Origin: a bacterium
GTDB lineage: Bacteria > Myxococcota > UBA727 > JAUIJE01
Direction of reading: 5' to 3'
Assembly (NCBI GenBank): GCA_030431455.1
Contig: JAUIJE010000021.1
Location: 37,127 to 101,126 of the forward strand
DNA: 64,000 nucleotides
Shown piece by piece: positions 43,784-52,270 of the stretch. The notes below the pieces were generated by a model. The model searched no databases, was not told the origin of the DNA, and worked only from the letters and a program-made list of their open reading frames with translations. Position 1 is the stretch's first letter; the number at the start of each line of letters is the position of its first letter. Position numbers and translations under genes: made by a program.

Positions 43784-44080
43784 ATGACCAAGCGCCGCAG
43801 CACCCTCGTCCAGATCCGCCGGGATGAACTCGAACGGGCGGTGGCCGAGGCCATCGCCTCCCAGCTCGACGCCGCCCAAGGCTCGCAGGAGGGCGTGGCC
43901 GAGCCCGTGGCCGACACCATCCCCGAGGTCTTGGCCCGCCCCGTGCCGGTGCCGCACCGGCCCCGACCGAACAAGCGGCCCAGGGTCAACCGGCCTTCGC
44001 AGACGACGGAGCGGAACCTGATGTGGAACTGGTCGTCGTCGTCGTCGTCGCCGTCTTCGGCCCCGTCGTCAGAGGCGTGA
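43784..44080 (+). CDS. small basic protein, function unknown
   Basis: 98 residues, MTKRRSTLVQIRRDELERAVAEAIASQL..., with ACGGAG 6 nt before the ATG. The first 40 residues are helical and charged; the middle is a Pro/Arg stretch (PVPVPHRPRPNKRPRVNRP); the end is a serine run. No domain is recognised. The last 95 bp overlap the 3' end of the converging acyltransferase-like gene, whose own end is low in complexity (a threonine run on the other strand), so the two tails share one GTC/GAC repeat. Confidence 0.45.
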   Translation: MTKRRSTLVQIRRDELERAVAEAIASQLDAAQGSQEGVAEPVADTIPEVLARPVPVPHRPRPNKRPRVNRPSQTTERNLMWNWSSSSSSPSSAPSSEA

Positions 44081-45296
44081 ACCGCCCGTTCACCGCGGTC
44101 CCGGTCAGCCCCGGCGCGGCGTGGTCGAAACTCTGAAAAAAGGTGTCCGGCTGGCCCACCAGCCGCACGCCTTTGGGCACCACCCGGCCCGCGGCCACCA
44201 TCACCCCCGCCCCCGCGAACACCTCTTCACAGAAACACGCCCCCACCGACAGCTCGCCCACGTCGCGCAGCTGGTCGCCGTCGCGCACCCGCACCCCCCG
44301 ACCGGGGTTGGTGTCCAATGCATAGGCAAAGGACGTGATGCCGCAGCGCTCAGCGATCAGACACAGCTGCATGCCCCGGGTGCACGCGTCGGTGTCGCCG
44401 AAGACCACGCAGGCGCTGAGCACGCTGTTTTTCGAGACCATGGTGCGCGGGCCGAGGGTGGACTGGGCCACATGGGCGCGCTCCTCGATGTAAGACCCGT
44501 CGCCGATGACCGACTGCCGCACCAACGCGTGCGGGCCCACATAGACATTGTCTCCGATGAAGCTCGCCTCCACCGTGGCCGCGGGGTGGATGAAGGTGTT
44601 CTTGCCGGTGGTGACCAGCCGGCCCTTGAGCGCCTCTAGGGTGGCGGTGCGGTTGCCCCGCAGGCTGAGCATCAGCTTGGCCAGCGTGCGCAGCGGATGA
44701 AAGGTCACGTGGTCGAGCAACATCACCTGGGGCAGCAATGTGCCTGCACGAACCAGGTGCACCCAGTGCCGGATGCGCATCGCCGCGGTCGAGGTCAACG
44801 GCAGCATCCAGTCGGCGCTCTCGGTGCCCATGATGTAATGGGGGATGCGGGCCGCGAAGGGGATCTCGCGAAACGGGGCCTCCACCCACGCGTCGGTGGC
44901 CAACGCCTCCGCCGCGGTGCACTGGCTGCCCACCGGCACGTACGCGATCTCGAACCCGAAGCGCCCGTCGTCGTCGGTGGGCAGGTCCTGAAGCGGCCCG
45001 AACAGCTCCATAAACCGCGAGTCGGGCAAACACAGCCGCACGGGCCCGGTGGCCATCCGCGCTTGGGCCAAAAACCCGCGCAGGGCCCGGCGCGACACGT
45101 AGACGTCGTCGGCGATGACCAACGCGGGCCCGTCCACCACCGTGTCCGCGCCCACGTCTACAATGTCACTGGCTCGCACCTGGCGTAGCAGGGTCGCGCG
45201 CTGCTCCTCGAGGGTGCCGCACAAAAACGGCAACGCGCTCGCGTCCCGGTCAAAGGGCGCGATGGGAACCCGGCGGCGCAGCACGTGGGCTTTCAT
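43986..45296 (-). CDS. left-handed beta-helix (hexapeptide-repeat) protein
   Basis: 436 residues. The N-terminal ~230 residues have a nucleotidyl- or NDP-sugar-related look (CTAAEALATDAWVEAPFREIPFAARIPHYI). The centre shows hexapeptide repeats of the LbH fold: TFIHPAATVEASFIGDNVYVGPHALVRQSVIGDGSYIEERAHVAQSTLGPRTMVSKNSVLS. Such proteins are trimeric acyl- or nucleotidyl-transferases. The final ~25 residues are a Thr/Ser tail. With glmU and an exported helical protein upstream in one transcript, an envelope-sugar function is likely. The ribosome binding site is weak. Confidence 0.72.
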   Translation of the reverse strand: MKAHVLRRRVPIAPFDRDASALPFLCGTLEEQRATLLRQVRASDIVDVGADTVVDGPALVIADDVYVSRRALRGFLAQARMATGPVRLCLPDSRFMELFGPLQDLPTDDDGRFGFEIAYVPVGSQCTAAEALATDAWVEAPFREIPFAARIPHYIMGTESADWMLPLTSTAAMRIRHWVHLVRAGTLLPQVMLLDHVTFHPLRTLAKLMLSLRGNRTATLEALKGRLVTTGKNTFIHPAATVEASFIGDNVYVGPHALVRQSVIGDGSYIEERAHVAQSTLGPRTMVSKNSVLSACVVFGDTDACTRGMQLCLIAERCGITSFAYALDTNPGRGVRVRDGDQLRDVGELSVGACFCEEVFAGAGVMVAAGRVVPKGVRLVGQPDTFFQSFDHAAPGLTGTAVNGRFTPLTTGPKTATTTTTTSSTSGSAPSSAKAG

Positions 45297-45321
45297 CGCG
45301 CGCAGGGTATCAGTCGTCGGG

Positions 45322-46587
45322 TCAGTCGTCGGGCGAAAACGGGCGCACCACGATCACCCCCAAGCGCACCCCGCGGCGCTTGGCTTCGGCGAGCAGCGCC
45401 TCGACCAAGCCCGGTTCGTGGTTGGCCCCCATCACCGCCGCGCACACCTGGTCGTGGCGGGGCAAGGCGTCGAGCACTTTTTGGGCCGCGATCTGTTCGC
45501 GGGCTTTTCGGGTCAAGGCCTCGCGCCGCTCGACGAGAACCGCGCGCTGCTCGGTCAGCGCAGCCCGGCGTTTTTTGTCCGCGGGGGTGACGGCGGGGTC
45601 TTCGCCCGGCACCGCCTCCGCGGTCCGCGCGCGAAAGGACGCGCTCACCGCGGCGATGGCCGCGCTCTGGATCGCCCGCTCGTCGATGCGCTGCACCAAG
45701 GACAACAGGCGGGTCAGCACCCGGGCGGGATGATCCGCGCCCGCCCGGCGCTGGGCATCGCGGACCGCCTCGAGCGCGGCGCGGGATTGTGCGAGCGGGA
45801 CCAACAGCGCCTGCTCCAGGGCGGGCAGCTCGTCGAGCCACAACGCGGTGAGCGCGTCGCGCGCGGGCCGGCCCCCTTGGACCTCGAGGGGGGCGAGCTG
45901 TTGGTCGAGCCGTTCGATCTCGTGGGCGAGCTTGACCGCGGCGAGATTGGTCTCCGCGTCCTCGAGCCCAAAACGAAACAGCCGGTCCGGGGCCCGGAGC
46001 TGGGCTTGGCCCACCCCGTCGAGGAGCGCGCGGTGTTCGACCAGGGCGCGGGCGACCACGTCCACCAAGGTCTCGACCTCCCGGGCAATGTCCACGTCCT
46101 CTTTGCGCAGCGTGGCCACCGCGTCGGCGGCGGCCGCGCGCAGGTCGCGCAACTGCCACTGCACCCGCTCGAGTTCCCAGGGCCGGTCCACCCGGGCAAA
46201 GGCCGAGCCTTCGGTGCCCACGCAGGACAGGCGCTGGGTATGCAGCAACACTGTGACGAGCTCGTCGATGTGGGCCTGGACCCGGGCCACCGCCGCCCCC
46301 AGGCTCGTCCACCACAGGGGCAGGGTGTCCGAGCGGTGGTACTGCGGAATCACGAACACCGTGGCCGCGGCCTCGACGTCCCCTTGCGGTTCGGCGGAAA
46401 AAAAGCTCGAACCAAACGCTTCGTTCTCGGTGAGGTGACGCCACCGCTCGGCGGTGGTGGCCCCGTCTTCGATCACCGGCTGCAGGCTGGGCGCCACCGG
46501 GGGCGGAAAGTCTGCGGCCCCCGCGGCGCCGAGGAGCAGCACCGCCCCGGCGCCCAGGGCCCCCACGCGGCGGCTGGCCCGCGACAT
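45322..46587 (-). CDS. exported helical protein between glmU and hexapeptide protein
   Basis: 421 residues. A signal peptide (RRVGALGAGAVLLLGAAGAA) is followed by a short Pro-rich segment, then FVIPQYHRSDTLPLWWTS near residue 80. The middle 250 residues are long charged helices (coiled-coil-like). The end has AAVMGANHEPGLVEALLAEAKRRGVRLGVIVV, an alpha/beta unit like that of the TraB/GumN or ChaN-type families, but I cannot match either. The start is one base after the glmU stop. Function unknown; the context suggests cell envelope. Confidence 0.65.
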   Translation of the reverse strand: MSRASRRVGALGAGAVLLLGAAGAADFPPPVAPSLQPVIEDGATTAERWRHLTENEAFGSSFFSAEPQGDVEAAATVFVIPQYHRSDTLPLWWTSLGAAVARVQAHIDELVTVLLHTQRLSCVGTEGSAFARVDRPWELERVQWQLRDLRAAAADAVATLRKEDVDIAREVETLVDVVARALVEHRALLDGVGQAQLRAPDRLFRFGLEDAETNLAAVKLAHEIERLDQQLAPLEVQGGRPARDALTALWLDELPALEQALLVPLAQSRAALEAVRDAQRRAGADHPARVLTRLLSLVQRIDERAIQSAAIAAVSASFRARTAEAVPGEDPAVTPADKKRRAALTEQRAVLVERREALTRKAREQIAAQKVLDALPRHDQVCAAVMGANHEPGLVEALLAEAKRRGVRLGVIVVRPFSPDD

Positions 46588-46588
46588 C

Positions 46589-48013
46589 TTACGAGCGGCC
46601 GGCTTTCTCGTCGGCGATGCGCTTTTTGCGCGCCTGGTACCGTTTGCGGATGCGATCGGCGTAGCCCGCTTTGTTCTCTTGGCGGGCCCGGCCGATGGCC
46701 AGGCTGCCCTCGGGCACGTCCTGGGCGACGGTGCTGCCCGCCCCGACGTAGGCGCGGGCGGCGATGGTCACCGGCGCGACCAGCGTCGAGTTCGACCCGA
46801 TGAACACCCCTTCGCCGAGCACGGTGAGGTTTTTGCCGAAGCCATCGTAGTTGCACGTGATCGTGCCCGCCCCGATGTTGCAGTCCGGGCCCACGTCGGC
46901 GTCCCCGATGTAGGCGAGGTGGTTGGCCTTGGCCCCTTTGCCCAGCCGGGCCTTTTTGACCTCGACGAAGTTGCCGACCTTGGCCCCTTCCTCGAGCACG
47001 GCCTCGGGCCGCAGCCGCCCAAAGGGGCCCAGCTGCGCGCCCGCGCCCATGTGCGCGTCCTCGCACACGGAGTAGGCGTGAATGGTCGCGCCGTCGTCGA
47101 CCACGGTGTCGGTCAACACCGCGCCGGGCATGACCGTGACCCCGCGGCCGATCCGGGTGCGGCCCCGCAGGGTCACGTCCACCGCCAGGCTGGTGTCGGG
47201 GCCGATCTCGACCCCGGCCTCGATCACCACCCGCGCCGGGTCCCACATGGTCACGCCGTTTTTCATGTGGCGCTGGTTGATGCGGTGCCGCAGGACCTGA
47301 CCGGCCTCGGCCAGCTGCACCCGGTCGTTGACCCCGAGGGTCTCCTCGGCGGACACCTCGACGGTGGGCACCGCGCCCTGTTGCGCGGCCCGGGCCACGA
47401 TGTCGGTCAGGTAGAGCTCCCCTTGGGCGTTGTCCGACGACAAGCCGGCGAGGGCGTCGCGCAAAAACGCCGCGTCCACCGCGTACATCCCGGGGTTGAT
47501 TTCATCGATCGCGCGCACGGTCTCGTCGGCGTCCTTGTGTTCGACGATGGCGGTGACCTGGCCCTTGTCGTCGCGCACGATGCGCCCGTAGCCGGTGGGG
47601 TCCGCGATCCGGGTGGTCCACATCGCGAGGGGGGCGCCGGCTTGTTCGCGGGCGTCGATGAGGGCGCGCAAACTCTCGGCGGTGATGAGCGGGGTGTCGC
47701 CGTAGAGGATGAGCACGGTGCCCGAGAAGCCCTCGAGGGCGGTCATGCCGATCTGGGCGGCGTGCCCGGTGCCCTTTTGCTCGAGTTGGTGCACACACCG
47801 CACGACGTCGCCGAAGGCCGAGACCAGGGCCGCGTCGACGAGCTCGCGCCCGTGTCCGGTCACGCAGACCACGGGGTTGGCCTCGAGGGTCAGGGCCGCC
47901 TCGATGGGCCACGCAAACAGCGGCCGGCCGAGCACAGCGTGCAACACCTTGGGCGTCTCGCTTTTCATGCGCGTGCCCTTGCCCGCGGCGAGAACAATAC
48001 ATGCGACGGTCAT
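46589..48013 (-). CDS. glmU: bifunctional UDP-GlcNAc pyrophosphorylase / glucosamine-1-phosphate acetyltransferase
   Basis: 474 residues, the usual size. The N-terminal uridyltransferase has LAAGKGTRMKSETPKVLH and the YGDTPL metal site. The C-terminal half is a left-handed beta-helix with hexapeptide repeats and the acetyl-transfer region NFVEVKKARLGKGAKANHLAYIGD and NIGAGTITCNYDG. It makes UDP-GlcNAc for peptidoglycan and LPS. AGGAGG lies about 8 nt before the ATG. The long upstream open frame is a shadow of the DUF4388 gene. The gene leads a probable three-gene operon. Confidence 0.96.
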   Translation of the reverse strand: MTVACIVLAAGKGTRMKSETPKVLHAVLGRPLFAWPIEAALTLEANPVVCVTGHGRELVDAALVSAFGDVVRCVHQLEQKGTGHAAQIGMTALEGFSGTVLILYGDTPLITAESLRALIDAREQAGAPLAMWTTRIADPTGYGRIVRDDKGQVTAIVEHKDADETVRAIDEINPGMYAVDAAFLRDALAGLSSDNAQGELYLTDIVARAAQQGAVPTVEVSAEETLGVNDRVQLAEAGQVLRHRINQRHMKNGVTMWDPARVVIEAGVEIGPDTSLAVDVTLRGRTRIGRGVTVMPGAVLTDTVVDDGATIHAYSVCEDAHMGAGAQLGPFGRLRPEAVLEEGAKVGNFVEVKKARLGKGAKANHLAYIGDADVGPDCNIGAGTITCNYDGFGKNLTVLGEGVFIGSNSTLVAPVTIAARAYVGAGSTVAQDVPEGSLAIGRARQENKAGYADRIRKRYQARKKRIADEKAGRS

Positions 48014-48145
48014 CGGGAAGGCCTCCTCGGGCGCCACGCTAGCAAGGGCCCGCGGGGGAAGGAAAATCGCCCGCAGCGCGCGCCCCGATGTGGCATAACC
48101 CACGGGTCGATGGTGCGCCAAACGGCGCGGTGAGGGAAACGAATC

Positions 48146-49330
48146 GTGGCGACGGTCAAGGGCGATGTCGAGCTGATGCCGCTGTCGGACGTGGTGGCTT
48201 GGATCGCCAACCGCCAGATGACGTGTACGCTGACCTCCCGCCGCAGGGGCAAGCGCTACCAGTTCGTGGTGCGGGGGGGCCTGGTGTTTCAAGCCGCGGC
48301 CACCGACCCCCGCGAGTACCTCGGCCAGCACCTGATCAACTTTGGGTACATCGACGAGGAGTCGCTCACCAAAGCGTTCCAGACCCAGAAGGAGACCGAC
48401 GTGCCCTTGGGCAAGGTGTTGGTCATGGTCGACGCGGTCAGCCCCGAGCAGCTCGCGCGGGTGCTGTCGTTCAAGATTCGCGAGTCGTTGCTCGAGGCGA
48501 TGTGCACCGACTTTGGCTCGTTCAAGGTGACCACCGACGTGCCCGCCGCGCGGGAGCTCGACTGCGAAGTGCCCTGCGACCTGCGCGAGGTGCACTCCGA
48601 AGCGCAGGCCCGCTCGCAGATGTGGGCCGAGATCCGCAAGGTGTTCCCGTCGGACGCGTACGGCTGTGAGGTCGCCGAGGTGCCCGACGACCTCTTGATC
48701 AGCGCGTTCGACCGCAAGCTCCTCGAGCACCTCGACGCGGGCAAGAGCATCGGCCAGGCGTGCCTGGAGCTGCGCTCGATGGACTTTCAGGTCTACGCCC
48801 GGCTGTATGACCTGCACCACCGCGACCTGGTCAAGCCCCGCGCGGTGGAAGCCCAGCTCGCCGCCGACGGCAGCTACGCCATCGACGACGCCATGGTCCT
48901 CGACGTGGAGTCGGACGAGGCCAGCGACTCGATGGACATCGCCCCCGAGGCGCTCGACCCCGAGACCGCGATGCGCATCGCCCTCGCCGGCCGCAACTGG
49001 AAAGACGCGTTGCTCCTCGCCGAGCGCATCCTCGAGCGCGATCCCGCCAACGCCGAGGCCCAAGCCGCGCACCGCGTGGCCGAGGTCCAGGTCCGCCGCA
49101 CCAAACCCAAAGGGGCGGGCTCGCAGCTGTCCCGCGTGCCCCGCCTCGAGGTGGCGCGCGGCCAGCTGCAACAAGCGCACATGACGAGCAAAGAGCGCTA
49201 CGTGCTCTCGCGCATCGACGGACGCCGCACCCTCAAAGAGATCGCGTCGGTGAGCCCCATCGAGCAAGAAGAACTTCTCCGGATCGTCGAGGGCTTCGTG
49301 GCCCGGGGCATGGTAAAGGTGGAAGGATGA
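48146..49330 (+). CDS. DUF4388 (PATAN-like) domain protein
   Basis: 394 residues from GTG, with GAGGG about 9 nt upstream. The first ~120 residues (GDVELMPLSDVVAWIANRQMTCTLTSRRRGK..YQFVVRGGLVFQAAATDPREYLGQHLINFGYI) are a DUF4388 domain, a fold common in deltaproteobacterial and myxobacterial signalling and gliding proteins. A second domain follows, then an acidic linker (VESDEASDSMD), a TPR-like pair (LAGRNWKDALLLAERILERDPANAEAQAA) and a C-terminal winged-helix-like end (SRIDGRRTLKEIASVSPIEQEELLRIVEGFVARG). It is coupled by ATGA to three lipoprotein genes, so the four products probably work together. Confidence 0.82.
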   Translation: MATVKGDVELMPLSDVVAWIANRQMTCTLTSRRRGKRYQFVVRGGLVFQAAATDPREYLGQHLINFGYIDEESLTKAFQTQKETDVPLGKVLVMVDAVSPEQLARVLSFKIRESLLEAMCTDFGSFKVTTDVPAARELDCEVPCDLREVHSEAQARSQMWAEIRKVFPSDAYGCEVAEVPDDLLISAFDRKLLEHLDAGKSIGQACLELRSMDFQVYARLYDLHHRDLVKPRAVEAQLAADGSYAIDDAMVLDVESDEASDSMDIAPEALDPETAMRIALAGRNWKDALLLAERILERDPANAEAQAAHRVAEVQVRRTKPKGAGSQLSRVPRLEVARGQLQQAHMTSKERYVLSRIDGRRTLKEIASVSPIEQEELLRIVEGFVARGMVKVEG

Positions 49331-49884
49331 GGCCGTTTGTTCTCCTCGTCCTGTGGGCGTGCGTCGCCGGTTGCGCCCCCGACCCCCTCAGCGCGTATGA
49401 CGTGGTGTTGACCACGACGTTCGACTGCACCCAGGTGGGCCAGGGCGCGGTGCAGTGCACCGACGACGAGACCTTGGCCGCGCTCACCGTGACCGGCCGT
49501 TGGGTGATCGAGGACAAGGGCGGGGCCAACCTCCTCAACCCCCTGAGCGATTTTATCCTCACCGCCGAGACCGGCCGGACCGTGACCGGGGTGCACTTCG
49601 TCGACGGGGCGGCCGAGACCACCTCCTGCACGGGGCAGACCGCGGGCCAATGTTACTTTGGCCGCAAGACCGCGTCGGTGTTCGACGAAGACGTGACCTG
49701 TACCGAAATCAGCGACTACGCCTACGACTTCCTCATCGATGGCGACGACTTGGCGGGGATCTCGGCCGAGACCCGCGTCACCGAGGAGACCTGCGGCACC
49801 AGCGTGGTCAGCCAGACCATCGTCTCGGTGGTCGGGGTCCGCTCCGACGACGTGGTGTACGCGCGGGAGGACCGGACCCCATGA
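49327..49884 (+). CDS. lipoprotein 1 of a three-lipoprotein cassette
   Basis: 185 residues; signal peptide MRPFVLLVLWACVAGC (Cys16). The mature domain is beta-rich with cysteines at regular places (DCTQV, QCTDD, SCTGQ, QCYFG, TCTEI, TCGTS), suggesting disulfides. It ends with a strand TIVSVVGVRSDD like the end of the next product. Overlaps both neighbours as ATGA. Function unknown. Confidence 0.8.
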   Translation: MRPFVLLVLWACVAGCAPDPLSAYDVVLTTTFDCTQVGQGAVQCTDDETLAALTVTGRWVIEDKGGANLLNPLSDFILTAETGRTVTGVHFVDGAAETTSCTGQTAGQCYFGRKTASVFDEDVTCTEISDYAYDFLIDGDDLAGISAETRVTEETCGTSVVSQTIVSVVGVRSDDVVYAREDRTP

Positions 49885-50345
49885 CCCGGGTGTTGTTCTC
49901 CCTCGTCGCCCTCACCGGCGTGCTCCTCGGGACCACCGGGTGCAACCCCATCCTGCGGTACAACGTGTCCCAAGCCACCGCCGAAGACTGCCTCATCCGC
50001 ACCAACGGCGAGTTCTGTGACGAGGCAGAACAATTTCCACCCCCCACCGTCGCGGTGTGGTCCATCGAGGTCCGCGAGGACATCACATACATTTACATTG
50101 GGGACGAGACCTGGGTCGCGCACCAGCTCGAAGGGCCGTTCACCATTCTCAAAGAAGAGCGCCAGAGCCGCAATCTCTGCACCACCGAGTACACCCGCGA
50201 GCTCAGCTTCGACTACGACTTCGAATCGCTGAGCGGCACCTTCGACGAGCGGGTGCGCACCGACGGCCCCGACTCCTGCGGCGACACCCCCTTCGGCAAC
50301 CGCCGGGCGTTCACCATCGTGGGCGTGGCCTCGGAGGGCATATGA
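49881..50345 (+). CDS. lipoprotein 2 of the cassette
   Basis: 154 residues; signal peptide ending LGTTGC (Cys21). A beta-rich Cys-bearing domain (DCLIRTNGEFCDEAE, NLCTTEYTRELSFDYDFESLSGTF, DSCGDTPFGNRRAFTIVGV). The RAFTIVGV end recalls the first cassette member's SVVGV, and the pattern of an early Cys pair plus a late one is shared with the third. Likely a diverged triplication. Coupled by ATGA on both sides. Function unknown. Confidence 0.8.
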   Translation: MTRVLFSLVALTGVLLGTTGCNPILRYNVSQATAEDCLIRTNGEFCDEAEQFPPPTVAVWSIEVREDITYIYIGDETWVAHQLEGPFTILKEERQSRNLCTTEYTRELSFDYDFESLSGTFDERVRTDGPDSCGDTPFGNRRAFTIVGVASEGI

Positions 50346-50884
50346 CCCGGGCCGCGGCTCTCCTCCTGGTGTGCGCGGCCGCCGCCTGCGGTCCCGCAGA
50401 GGAGCAGGTGGTGGGCACGTTCACCAGCAACGTCGTGCAGCGCAACACCTGCCGCATCAGCAACGGCGAAGCCCCGGAGTCCTGCGTGCGCGACGAGGCG
50501 ATCATTCACCTGCGCGTGGACCTCATCGAGGACGACCAGGACCGCGCGTGGATCATCGGGGTCCCCCGCAACGGCGAGTCCGACCGGCGCTTGCTCGGCA
50601 GCCGGGACAAAGACGGCAACTTCCTGTTCGTCGAAGAGATCTTGCAGACCAACGCCGACACCGGCTGCCGCTTCACCTCGACGATTCAGCTCTCCCTCGA
50701 CGTGGAGCCGGAGGCGGACCTCTCGATGGTCGGCCAAGACCCCTGCATCGCCCTGGTGGGCCGGGAGGTGCGCACCAACGCCGCCTCCGCCCAATGTGAC
50801 GACATCAACGACCCGGCCGAACAGATCACCCGCATCCAACGCCGCCGCTGGGAGCCCGACCCGCAGTGTGGGGTCGAGGACTGA
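50342..50884 (+). CDS. lipoprotein 3 of the cassette
   Basis: 180 residues; signal peptide MTRAAALLLVCAAAAC (Cys16). The domain has NTCRISNGEAPESCVRDEAIIHLRVDLIEDDQDRAWIIG, close in layout to the N-GEFC segment of lipoprotein 2, and later GCRFTSTIQLSLDVEPEADLS and CDDINDPAEQ. The last gene of the cassette; its stop is 25 bp from the converging lipase stop. Function unknown. Confidence 0.8.
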   Translation: MTRAAALLLVCAAAACGPAEEQVVGTFTSNVVQRNTCRISNGEAPESCVRDEAIIHLRVDLIEDDQDRAWIIGVPRNGESDRRLLGSRDKDGNFLFVEEILQTNADTGCRFTSTIQLSLDVEPEADLSMVGQDPCIALVGREVRTNAASAQCDDINDPAEQITRIQRRRWEPDPQCGVED

Positions 50885-50909
50885 CCTGCCCGGCTCCGGT
50901 GCCGCGCCG

Positions 50910-52178
50910 TCAACGGGTCTGGTCAAAATGGGCGAACACCCGCTCGCGCTGCTCGCTGGGCAACACCCAATGGTCGGCCCCCGCCACGATCTCCACCTCG
51001 ATGTTGTCCCGGCCGGCATCGGCCCACGCGTCGCTTTGGGCCTGGACCACCGCCACCGGGATCAATGAATCTGCATCGCCGTGCAGCACCAGCACGGGCA
51101 CATCCCCGCGCACGTCGTCGAGTTGCTCGGCGATGAGGGCCTGCTCGATCCCCAGGTTGGCAAAGTCGCCCTCCGCGATGTCGTCCAGCACCCCCGCCAA
51201 GAACAAGTCCTCGGGTGCCCGTTGGAACCGCAGGCTCATCTCCGGCGCACACGCCTCGGCCCCCCCGTCGTCGAGCCAGTCCACCACCTCAGGCACGAAC
51301 CAGCGGTCGTAGCCGCCAAATGATTCTGGATGGGCATGAACCTGGCCGAGGATGCCCATCGCCACCAACGCGGGCTCCACGTCCTCGTCGCTGAGCATGC
51401 GCTGGACCAAGTCCCCATGGCGGGTGGGCAGGGCCAGGGCGGTGGCCCCGCGGATGTCGATCTCGTCGAAGCGCGCGTGGTGCGCGGTCTCGCTCAGCGC
51501 CGCCACCGTCGCGTGCGCGCCCTGGGAGTGGCCCTCGAGATAGACCGGACCCGCGCCCAACGGCTCGATGCCCCGGCCCGCGTCGCAGAACGCCTGGGCC
51601 GCCAGGACCCCGTCGAGCACCGCGCGCCCGCTGTCGGCCTTGACCACGTACGCGTGGGGCCCGGGGGTGCCAAGCCCGGGGCCGTCGGTCATCACCACCG
51701 CGCGCCGCTGCGTCACCGCCCACGCGGCCAAGGGGTTGAGCTCACTTTCGAAGCCAAAGCCGCTCCCCTGCGACGGGGCGCAGGCATCACCGAACCCAAA
51801 CGTGCCGTGTTGGTGCGCCACCAGCCCGGTGGCGGCGACCCCGGCGGGGAACGCCAGCCGGGCGGTGACCACGGTCTTTTCCCCGTCGAGCTCGCTGACA
51901 TAGATCGCGCGGTAGACCTCGGCCCCGAAGTCACCCCCCGCCCCCGCCTTCACCGACAATGTCCATGCATCGACCGGCCCGATGTACTGCGCGGCCAACA
52001 GCGTACCCGGCGCGAACTCGTCGAGCTCGGCCCCGGTGGGCACATCGCGGTACACGTCCCGGTCGGTCCAATCGCAACCGAGCGGCCCGTCCACGGGCAT
52101 CACCCCGGGCACAGGATCTGCGCAGGCCGCGCACAGCGCCCCCCACAAAAACAAACCCATCCAGCCCGAGATGCGCAT
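50910..52178 (-). CDS. alpha/beta-hydrolase (secreted lipase-like) lipoprotein
   Basis: 422 residues with an N-terminal lipoprotein-type signal (GALCAAC, Cys19). The nucleophile elbow GHSQGAHA is the G-x-S-x-G of alpha/beta hydrolases. Layout and the LVLHGDADSLIPVAVVQAQSDAW strand with the catalytic Asp, then GADHWVL with the His, fit the secretory lipase (LIP-type) family. It probably cleaves lipid esters outside the cell. The long frame upstream of 52178 runs through the hairpin repeat region and is not coding. It converges on the lipoprotein cassette. Confidence 0.85.
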   Translation of the reverse strand: MRISGWMGLFLWGALCAACADPVPGVMPVDGPLGCDWTDRDVYRDVPTGAELDEFAPGTLLAAQYIGPVDAWTLSVKAGAGGDFGAEVYRAIYVSELDGEKTVVTARLAFPAGVAATGLVAHQHGTFGFGDACAPSQGSGFGFESELNPLAAWAVTQRRAVVMTDGPGLGTPGPHAYVVKADSGRAVLDGVLAAQAFCDAGRGIEPLGAGPVYLEGHSQGAHATVAALSETAHHARFDEIDIRGATALALPTRHGDLVQRMLSDEDVEPALVAMGILGQVHAHPESFGGYDRWFVPEVVDWLDDGGAEACAPEMSLRFQRAPEDLFLAGVLDDIAEGDFANLGIEQALIAEQLDDVRGDVPVLVLHGDADSLIPVAVVQAQSDAWADAGRDNIEVEIVAGADHWVLPSEQRERVFAHFDQTR

Positions 52179-52270
52179 CGTTTCAGTGTGCCCCGGCCAT
52201 AGAACCTGCACACCTCCGAAATCGAAACCCGACCGGGACGCCCGCTGCGGGAAGCGCCCAAGGTCTCCCA

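Noticed and set aside
43564..43827. Plus-strand GTG ORF with a good GGGAGAG
   Set aside because: Second half looks like non-coding frame and overlaps the next gene; kept only as a note in the intergenic entry.
48014..49267. N-terminal extension of glmU
   Set aside because: Antisense to the DUF4388 gene; GlmU motifs begin right at 48013 with AGGAGG upstream.
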